Positions 16,628-22,265 of a stretch of 22,265 nucleotides of DNA are shown one piece after another. Position 1 is the first letter of the stretch. Every line of letters starts with the position of its first letter. The translations under genes and the position numbers were made by a program. Below the pieces are notes generated by a model. The model was not told the DNA's origin and ran no database searches. It saw nothing but the letters and a program-made list of their open reading frames with translations. Source of the DNA: an uncultured Pseudomonadota bacterium (lineage in GTDB: Bacteria; Pseudomonadota; Gammaproteobacteria; Burkholderiales; SG8-41); the NCBI GenBank assembly GCA_946885605.1, contig CAMPGR010000050.1, forward strand, positions 1 through 22,265. Direction: 5' to 3'.

Positions 16628-17722
16628 ATGGATCGCAGGACATTTCTCAAAACCGGCGCGGCGTTGCCGACTGCCGTTGCAGCATCGGGCCTGCCTCGGT
16701 TCGCCTTTGCCGATGTGCCCGCCAAGTGGCGCGTATTCGAAGTGACCACGTCGGTCGAGGTGTTGAAGCCGCAGGGGGTGACCCGCGTGTGGCTGCCGGT
16801 GCCGCTCGTCGACGACACCGACTACCAGAAAACGCTCGGCAACAGCTGGACCGCGGAGGGCGGCGCAGTGCGCTATACGCAGGATCCCAAGTACGGCGCG
16901 GGTATCGTGTCTGCTGAATTCCCCGGCTCGTTAAAGAAGAAGCCGACGCTCCGGCTCGTGAGCCGGTTCGCGACGCGAGATCGCGCCGTCGACTTCTCCA
17001 GAACGACCGGCACGAAAGAGGATCCAGCGGTCCTCAAGCTCAATCTTGCGGCGACCGACCTTCTTCCCACCGACGGCATCGTTCGCAAGACCGCCCAGGA
17101 CATCACCCGCGGCCAGAGAAGCGATATCGAGAAGGCGCGCGCGATTTACGAGTGGATCGTCGACAATACATTTCGCGATCCGCAGACGCGCGGCTGCGGC
17201 GTGGGCGATATCAAATCCATGCTGGAAGCGAACAACCTCGGCGGGAAATGCGCGGACCTCAATGCCTTGTTTGTGGGGCTCGCCCGGGCGGCCGGCATCC
17301 CTGCGCGCGACGTGTATGGCGTGCGTGTCGCAAGCTCGAGGCACGGGTACAAGAGCCTGGGGACGAGTTCCGAGAACATCAGCAAGGCGCAGCATTGCCG
17401 GGCCGAGTTCTATGCCCAAGGACGCGGATGGATCCCGGTCGATCCCGCGGACGTGCGCAAGGTGGCGCTCGAGGAGCCGCCGGGAAAACTCGCTGTCACC
17501 GACGAAAAAGTGCAGCGGATGCGGCGCATGCTGTTCGGCGCGTGGGAGATGAACTGGCTCGCGTACAACTACGCGCACGACGTGCAGTTGCCGGGATCGC
17601 GCGGGGCGAAGATCCCCTTCCTCATGTATCCCAATGGAGAAACCGCTGCGGGCCGCCTCGATTCTCTGGATCCGGAGAGCTTCAAGTACGTCATGAGTGC
17701 TCACGAGTTAACGAGCGCATAA
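16628..17722 (+). CDS. Tat-exported transglutaminase-like cysteine enzyme
   Basis: A 364-residue protein. It opens MDRRTFLKTGAALPTAVAA, a clear twin-arginine signal (R3, R4, with FLK), with a likely cut after A28. After a beta-rich N-terminal domain comes a transglutaminase/protease-like core with the triad C208 (GGKCADLNALFVGLARAAGIPAR), H256 (QHCRAEFY) and D272 (VDPAD). Such bacterial proteins usually act as peptidases or amidases and few have known substrates. I chose 16628 because GGAGAG lies a few bases upstream and the signal begins there; a longer reading from 16565 would hide the Tat signal. Use of the Tat route implies folding before export. A TlpA-like thioredoxin gene follows 38 bases later. 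Confidence 0.88.
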   Translation: MDRRTFLKTGAALPTAVAASGLPRFAFADVPAKWRVFEVTTSVEVLKPQGVTRVWLPVPLVDDTDYQKTLGNSWTAEGGAVRYTQDPKYGAGIVSAEFPGSLKKKPTLRLVSRFATRDRAVDFSRTTGTKEDPAVLKLNLAATDLLPTDGIVRKTAQDITRGQRSDIEKARAIYEWIVDNTFRDPQTRGCGVGDIKSMLEANNLGGKCADLNALFVGLARAAGIPARDVYGVRVASSRHGYKSLGTSSENISKAQHCRAEFYAQGRGWIPVDPADVRKVALEEPPGKLAVTDEKVQRMRRMLFGAWEMNWLAYNYAHDVQLPGSRGAKIPFLMYPNGETAAGRLDSLDPESFKYVMSAHELTSA

Positions 17723-17760
17723 ACAGAGCTCCACCGCGTTTGCGCGACTTCCGCACGACT

Positions 17761-18270
17761 ATGCGTCTTGTCCGCCGTTTGGCGGTCGCGTTGCTGCTCG
17801 CCGCCTCCAGCACTGCGCTGTCGGCTGCCGAGCTGAAAGCGGTGAATGCAAGCCCTGCGCCCGCACTCGAACTCAAGGATGTCGCCGGGCGCATTCACCG
17901 CCTTGCCGATTACCGCGGCAAAGTCGTGCTCGTCAATTTCTGGGCGACATGGTGCGAGCCGTGCCGCGACGAAATGCCGTCGATCGCGAAGCTCAAAGAA
18001 AGGCTCGAAGACCGGCCGTTCACCGTGCTTGCGGTCAACGTCGACGAGCCCGAGGCGCGGATCGCGAAGTTTCTCTCGACCATGCCGCTCGATTTCCCGG
18101 TGCTCGTCGATGCCGCGCGGGTCGCCACGCGGCGCTGGAACGTGCGCGTGCTCCCCGCGAGCTTCGTGATCGACCCCGACGGTCGCGTGCGCTATACCGT
18201 GAGCGGCGACCTCGACTGGAGCGCGTCCGAGGTGAGGGCGCGCATCGCGAGCCTGCTACCCGCGAAGTGA
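17761..18270 (+). CDS. Periplasmic TlpA-like thiol-disulfide oxidoreductase
   Basis: A 169-residue thioredoxin-fold protein. It has a signal peptide or membrane anchor at residues 1-23 (ending SAAE), the active site W64-C65-E-P-C68 in NFWATWCEPCRDEMPS, and the cis-proline P132 in VRVLPASFVID. The WCEPC active site and layout place it with TlpA/ResA-type reductases that keep exported cysteines reduced, often for cytochrome maturation. Upstream codons remain open in this frame but overlap the transglutaminase gene, and the signal peptide fixes the start. I see no clear ribosome site. It ends four bases before the converging cysB stop. Its partner may be the transglutaminase, which depends on a free cysteine; this is inference. 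Confidence 0.88.
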   Translation: MRLVRRLAVALLLAASSTALSAAELKAVNASPAPALELKDVAGRIHRLADYRGKVVLVNFWATWCEPCRDEMPSIAKLKERLEDRPFTVLAVNVDEPEARIAKFLSTMPLDFPVLVDAARVATRRWNVRVLPASFVIDPDGRVRYTVSGDLDWSASEVRARIASLLPAK

Positions 18271-18274
18271 GCCG

Positions 18275-19216
18275 CTACAGCTCGTAGTGTGAGCCGTCGC
18301 CGCGCAGTGTCGACTCCACCACCTTGCGCGTGAGATGCGGCGCGAACATCTCGATGAAGTCGAAAGCGTAGCCACGCAGATAGACATTGCGCCGCAGTCC
18401 GATCCGCGTCGTGCTCGTCTCGAAGAGATGGCTTGCGTCGATCGCGCGCAACGCCGAATCGCGCTCGGTGTCGACGGCCATTCGTGCAAGTATCCCGACA
18501 CCGAGGCCGAGCTCGACATACGTCTTGATGACATCGGCGTCGACGGCCGTGAGCGCGACCTGAGGCTTCAAGCCGCGCGCGTCGAACGCGCGCCTGATCG
18601 GCGAGTCCTTGCTGAAGGCGAAGTCATAGGTGATGAGCGGATAACGCGCGACCGCCTCGAGGGTCAAGCTCTTCTGCTTCTCGAGTGCATGGCCGCGCGG
18701 CACGATCACACAGCGGTTCCACTGGTAGCACGGCAGTGTGACGAGCTCCTCGTATTCCTCGTAAGCCTCGGTGATGATCGCAATGTCCGCGTCGCCGCCG
18801 AGCATCAGGGCCGCAAGCTGCTGCGGGCTGCCCTCCCGGAGCGAGAGGCGCACCTGCGGGTAGCGCTGGACGAAGCGCTGCACCACGGGCGGCAGCGCAT
18901 AACGGGCCTGAGTGTGGGTCGTGGCGACCGTCAGCGCGCCGCTTGCCTGTGCGCCGAACTCGCGCCCTACCTGCCTCAAGTTCTCGGTGTCGCGCAGGAT
19001 GCGGGCCGCGATGTCGAGGATGATGCGGCCCGGTTCCGTTACATCGACCACACGCTTTCCGTTGCGCACCAGGATTTGTACGCCAAGCTCCTCTTCGAGA
19101 AGCCGTACCTGCTTGCTGATGCCGGGCTGGGAAGTATGCAGCGCGAGGGCGGCCTCCGACAGGTTGAGCCCGCGCTTCGCCACCTCGTGCAGATAGCGTA
19201 GTTGCTGCAGTTTCAT
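18275..19216 (-). CDS. cysB: CysB-type LysR family transcriptional regulator of sulfur assimilation
   Basis: A 313-residue LysR-family activator. Residues 1-60 form the winged helix-turn-helix (MKLQQLRYLHEVAKRGLNLS, LHTSQPGISKQVRLLEEELG), followed by the effector domain with the CysB-type TTHTQARYALPP segment near residue 99-110, which lines the sulfate/acetylserine pocket in CysB and Cbl. The close match to that segment favours CysB over other LysR members; Cbl is the main alternative. It is transcribed away from cysI across a 110-base AT-rich gap, the classic setting for a LysR regulator controlling its divergent neighbour and itself. Confidence 0.92.
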   Translation of the reverse strand: MKLQQLRYLHEVAKRGLNLSEAALALHTSQPGISKQVRLLEEELGVQILVRNGKRVVDVTEPGRIILDIAARILRDTENLRQVGREFGAQASGALTVATTHTQARYALPPVVQRFVQRYPQVRLSLREGSPQQLAALMLGGDADIAIITEAYEEYEELVTLPCYQWNRCVIVPRGHALEKQKSLTLEAVARYPLITYDFAFSKDSPIRRAFDARGLKPQVALTAVDADVIKTYVELGLGVGILARMAVDTERDSALRAIDASHLFETSTTRIGLRRNVYLRGYAFDFIEMFAPHLTRKVVESTLRGDGSHYEL

Positions 19217-19326
19217 GCCTCGATACTCTTAATTCTTCTGGTTATTTGATTCTAACACGATATTCTTTTGAGGTATAAGCCGACGCTGCTAGCATCCTCG
19301 GACTGGTACACAGAAGCGGCGCCGCG
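19217..19326. promoter_or_regulatory. Divergent cysB/cysI control region
   Basis: This 110-base gap is strikingly AT-rich from about 19222 to 19280 against a GC-rich background. A good -10, TATAAG at 19274-19279, faces cysI, but the -35 position 17 bases upstream (TCTAAC) is poor. That combination is what one expects at an activator-dependent promoter. The AT-rich stretch is where CysB would be expected to bind; I could not mark an exact operator. Confidence 0.4.
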
Positions 19327-21027
19327 ATGTACATCTACGATGCAATCGACCAGAGGCTGGTCGAAGAGCGGGTGGCTCAGTTCCGGGACCAGACCCGGCG
19401 CTTTCTCGCGGGCGAGTTGAGCGAGGACGAATTCCGGCCGCTGCGCTTGCAGAACGGGCTCTATATCCAGCGCCATGCGCCGATGCTGAGGATCGCCATC
19501 CCCTATGGTGAGCTGGCCTCCCGGCAATTGCGTCTACTCGCGCATATCGCGCGCAAGTACGACCGCGGCTACGGGCACTTCAGCACGCGCCAGAACCTGC
19601 AGCTCAACTGGCCGCGGCTCGAAGAGGTCCCGGACATTCTTGCGGAGCTCGCGACCGTGCAGATGCACTCGATCCAGACGAGCGGCAACTGCGTCCGCAA
19701 TATCACGACGGATCATTACGCTGGCATCGCGCCTGACGAAATTGTCGACCCGCGCGTGTACTGCGAGATCCTGCGGCAGTGGTCCACCTTTCACCCGGAA
19801 TTCGCGTACTTGCCGCGCAAGTTCAAGATCGGGTTCAACGGGGCCGCGACGGACCGGGCAGCGCTTCGCTTTCACGACATCGGCCTGCAGGCGCTGCGCG
19901 CCGCGGATGGCACGATCGGCTTTTGCGTGCTGGTGGGCGGTGGCATGGGGCGCACGCCCATGCTGGCGCCGGTGATCCGCGAATTTCTGCCGTGGCAGCA
20001 TCTCCTCACCTATATCGAAGCGATCCTGCGCGTCTACAACCGGTATGGCCGGCGCGACAATATCTGGAAGGCGCGCATCAAGATCCTGGTGAAGGACCGG
20101 ACACCGGAAGCGTTCCGCGAGGAAGTGGAGGCGGAGTGGGGTTTTCTCAGGGACGCGCCCTCCACGCTCACGGTCGAAGAAGTGCAGCGCATCGAGGAAC
20201 GCTTCACGCGACCCGCATACGAGACGCTGCCCGAACATGACGGCGCCTTCGAACGGCAGCGGCGCACCGATCAGGCTTTTGCGCGCTGGGTCGAGCGCAA
20301 CGTCGCCGCTCATCGCATGCCGGGCTATGCAGCGGTGACGCTGACGCTCAAGCAAACGGGCACGCCGCCGGGCGACGTCACTGCGGATCAGATGGAAGCG
20401 GCGGCCGATTTCGCCGACGAGTACAGTTTCGGCGAACTTCGCGTCACGCACGAGCAGAACCTGCTTCTGCCCCACGTGCGGCTGCGGGATTTGTACGACG
20501 TGTGGCAGCGTGCCCGCGCGATCCGACTGGCGACACCCAACCTGGGGCTTCTCACCAACATCATTTCATGCCCCGGCGGCGACTTCTGTTCGCTCGCGAA
20601 CGCGAAGTCGATTCCTGTCGCGGAAGCGATCCAGCGCCGCTTCGACGATCTCGATTACCTCTACGACATCGGTGAGCTCGATCTCAACATCTCGGGCTGC
20701 ATGAACTCGTGCGGCCACCATCATGCGGGGCACATCGGCATCCTCGGCGTGGACAAGCAGGGCGCAGAGTTCTACCAGATCTCGATCGGCGGCAATCAGG
20801 GCAACGACGCCTCGATCGGCAAAGTCATCGGCCCCTCGGTCGCCCAGGGTGAAGTTCCGGATGTGATCGAGCGCCTCATCGCCACTTACCTCGAGCGGCG
20901 CGACAGCGAATACGAGCGCTTCATCGAGACCGTGCGCCGCATTGGAGTGGAGCCTTTCAAGGAAGCGGTTTATGGCAACGATCATCAAGAACGGGCAATT
21001 GGTCCAGGACACCTGGAAACTGCTTGA
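19327..21027 (+). CDS. cysI: Sulfite reductase hemoprotein (nitrite/sulfite reductase, siroheme and 4Fe-4S)
   Basis: A 566-residue siroheme enzyme reducing sulfite to sulfide. It shows the repeated ferrodoxin-like and siroheme-binding halves; HFSTRQNLQLNW and TSGNCVRNIT are in the first. The cluster ligands are C415, C421 (SCPGGDFCSLA) and C458, C462 (SGCMNSCGHHH). Sequence context (opening MYIYDAIDQRLVEERV, DUF934 partner, no cysJ) fits the betaproteobacterial assimilatory form. A nitrite reductase role cannot be excluded by motif alone, but cysB and cobA beside it favour sulfite. The last 18 residues overlap the start of the next gene in another frame. Confidence 0.93.
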   Translation: MYIYDAIDQRLVEERVAQFRDQTRRFLAGELSEDEFRPLRLQNGLYIQRHAPMLRIAIPYGELASRQLRLLAHIARKYDRGYGHFSTRQNLQLNWPRLEEVPDILAELATVQMHSIQTSGNCVRNITTDHYAGIAPDEIVDPRVYCEILRQWSTFHPEFAYLPRKFKIGFNGAATDRAALRFHDIGLQALRAADGTIGFCVLVGGGMGRTPMLAPVIREFLPWQHLLTYIEAILRVYNRYGRRDNIWKARIKILVKDRTPEAFREEVEAEWGFLRDAPSTLTVEEVQRIEERFTRPAYETLPEHDGAFERQRRTDQAFARWVERNVAAHRMPGYAAVTLTLKQTGTPPGDVTADQMEAAADFADEYSFGELRVTHEQNLLLPHVRLRDLYDVWQRARAIRLATPNLGLLTNIISCPGGDFCSLANAKSIPVAEAIQRRFDDLDYLYDIGELDLNISGCMNSCGHHHAGHIGILGVDKQGAEFYQISIGGNQGNDASIGKVIGPSVAQGEVPDVIERLIATYLERRDSEYERFIETVRRIGVEPFKEAVYGNDHQERAIGPGHLETA

Positions 21028-21505
21028 GATTGCGGCGAACGGTGTGCCGCCCGCGGTCCCGGCCGAGGGTGACCTGATCGTGCCGCTCGCAGTGTGGCAG
21101 CGGGAGCGCGAGCAGCTGCTCGCCCGGCAGGCACGCGTCGGCATATGGCTGCAGAGCAATGAAGGGCCGGAGGCGATTGCCGGAGACCTCGAGCACTTCG
21201 GCGTGATCGCGATCCACTTCCCGAAATTCACCGATGGCCGAGGCTACTCCAGCGCGCGGCTGCTGCGCGAGCGCTACCGCTATCGCGGCGAACTCCGGGC
21301 GATAGGGGAGGTGTTGCAGGATCAGCTCGTGTATCTCTCGCGCTGCGGTTTCGATGCGTTCGCGCTGAAGGAGGGCCGTGACCCCCACGCCGCGCTCGCC
21401 GCGTTCGCTACGTTCAGCGAAGCGTACCAGGCGGCGGTCGATCGCCCATGGCCGCTCTTCCGCCGGCGGGAGGCGGTGCTGCGGGATGGCAGGGAGAGCC
21501 ATTAG
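20972..21505 (+). CDS. DUF934 protein, probable accessory factor of sulfite reduction
   Basis: A 177-residue protein opening MATIIKNGQLVQDTW, with the family core FTDGRGYSSARLLRERYRYRGELRAIGEV and the QLVYLSRCGFDAFAL stretch. The family is found almost always after cysI in betaproteobacteria and has been described as a probable sulfite-reduction oxidoreductase, but it has no recognisable cofactor motif and its biochemical role is unproven. I chose the ATG at 20972 because AAGGAAG lies just upstream; it overlaps cysI by 56 bases, so expression is likely coupled. A longer reading from 20942 lacks a comparable site. cobA starts two bases after its stop. Confidence 0.88.
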   Translation: MATIIKNGQLVQDTWKLLEIAANGVPPAVPAEGDLIVPLAVWQREREQLLARQARVGIWLQSNEGPEAIAGDLEHFGVIAIHFPKFTDGRGYSSARLLRERYRYRGELRAIGEVLQDQLVYLSRCGFDAFALKEGRDPHAALAAFATFSEAYQAAVDRPWPLFRRREAVLRDGRESH

Positions 21506-21507
21506 AG

Positions 21508-22265
21508 ATGGTTCCCGCCGTGGGCAAGGTTTATCTCGTCGGCGCCGGCCCCGGCGCTCCGGACCTCATCACGCTGCGCGGTGCGCGGGTGCTGGGTGAG
21601 GCCGACATCGTCTTCTACGACGCTCTGGTGCATCCGGAAACGCTCGCCCTCGCACCGCAAGCGGAGAAAGTGGCGGTGGGGAAGCGCTGCGGCGGCCAGG
21701 CTACCGCGCAGCGCTTCATCAACAAGCGCCTGGTCGATGCAGCGCGCAGGTATCGAATTGTGGTGCGACTCAAAGGCGGCGATCCCATGCTGTTCGGGCG
21801 CGCCCAGGAGGAAATCGCCGCCCTTCAGGCGGCGGGCGTCGAGTATGAAGTGATCCCCGGGATTACGGCCGCGCTCGGCGCCGCGGCGGAAACCGGAATT
21901 TCGCTGACCCAGCGCGGCATCGCACGAAGCGTCGCTTTCGTTACGCCGCGTGTCGCGGACGGCGAAGCCTCGAGCGATTGGGCACGGAGCGTAGCGGCCG
22001 CTGACACGGCGGTGATCTACATGGGAGCGGGCCAGGCGGCGGAGATTTCTGCAACGCTGATCGCGCAGGGCGTCCCGCGCGATATGCCGCTTGCAGTTGT
22101 GGAGAGCGCGTCGTTGCCCGAGGCGCGGCGCTTCTACATGCCGCTTTCGGAACTTGCACGCGTCCCGGAGCTCGGCATTACCGGCCCGGCGCTGATCATG
22201 GTGGGCAAAGTATTCGCGCCGGCGGTGGCGGCGGATTTCCCGGCCCTTCAACCCATCCCCCTCCC
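21508..22265 (+). CDS. cobA: Uroporphyrinogen-III C-methyltransferase (partial, runs off the window)
   Basis: The first 252 residues of a SAM-dependent methylase that makes precorrin-2, the precursor of siroheme. The family motifs are present: VGAGPGAPDLITLRG near 10-24, RLKGGDPMLFGRAQEE near 88-103, and VIPGITAALGAAAETGISLT. Where E. coli CysG and many relatives have VTGH, this protein has VTPR, which I believe marks a betaproteobacterial subgroup. No precorrin-2 dehydrogenase/ferrochelatase domain precedes it, so those steps must be encoded elsewhere. The ATG at 21508 follows GGGAGAG and starts two bases after DUF934, so it is coexpressed with cysI, whose cofactor it helps to make. No stop is reached before the window end, although the conserved domain is almost complete. 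Confidence 0.92.
   Translation, partial: MVPAVGKVYLVGAGPGAPDLITLRGARVLGEADIVFYDALVHPETLALAPQAEKVAVGKRCGGQATAQRFINKRLVDAARRYRIVVRLKGGDPMLFGRAQEEIAALQAAGVEYEVIPGITAALGAAAETGISLTQRGIARSVAFVTPRVADGEASSDWARSVAAADTAVIYMGAGQAAEISATLIAQGVPRDMPLAVVESASLPEARRFYMPLSELARVPELGITGPALIMVGKVFAPAVAADFPALQPIPL

Noticed and set aside
17152..17760. Upstream extension of the TlpA-like frame through the transglutaminase gene
   Set aside because: The signal peptide begins at 17761 and the extension is out-of-frame translation of a conserved enzyme.
1..22265. Mobile elements, CRISPR arrays, tRNA or rRNA genes
   Set aside because: I saw no transposase, integrase, regular direct repeats, tRNA-like cloverleaf or rRNA sequence in either strand by reading; the region appears to be stable core chromosome.

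Overview
The window reads as an ordinary, densely packed stretch of chromosome from a GC-rich betaproteobacterium. Three things point there: the protein sequences look betaproteobacterial throughout, there is a gene for the betaproteobacterial proteasome homologue BPH, and a CysB-type regulator faces a ferredoxin-type sulfite reductase followed by a DUF934 protein. I see no insertion sequence, prophage, integrase, tRNA, rRNA or CRISPR array. No gene-free stretch exceeds 300 bases; the longest are 176 bases (3212-3387) and 214 bases (14388-14601).

Layout from left to right. (1) A minus-strand pair: the arsenosugar radical SAM gene arsS, then a fusion of a TVP38/DedA-like membrane domain with a pyridine nucleotide-disulfide oxidoreductase. 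(2) A plus-strand run xseB-ispA-dxs-folE-ribBA, joining isoprenoid precursor synthesis (dxs, ispA) to the two GTP-consuming entry steps of folate (folE) and riboflavin (ribBA). (3) A minus-strand exported retropepsin-like protease, with a plus-strand glutamine amidotransferase whose start lies 13 bases away. (4) A minus-strand arginine run argD-argF-argG whose last two members are BPH and a YajQ-family protein. Upstream of it on the same strand is rpsT (ribosomal protein S20). (5) Divergent from rpsT, murJ (lipid II flippase), then a Tat-exported transglutaminase-like protein and a TlpA-type thioredoxin. (6) A sulfur assimilation block: minus-strand cysB facing plus-strand cysI-DUF934-cobA. 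CobA makes the first siroheme precursor, the cofactor CysI needs. cobA runs off the window end.

Most genes are recognisable housekeeping genes. The parts that deserve a second look are the proteasome-like BPH coupled to argG with no unfoldase nearby, the arsS/TVP38-flavoprotein pair whose oxidoreductase has neither a standard lipoamide dehydrogenase nor a standard mercuric reductase active site, the Tat-transglutaminase/TlpA pair, and a leader hairpin in front of argD. I found nothing that I could defend as a wholly new system. All calls come from reading the sequence and from remembered family motifs; no database search was run.
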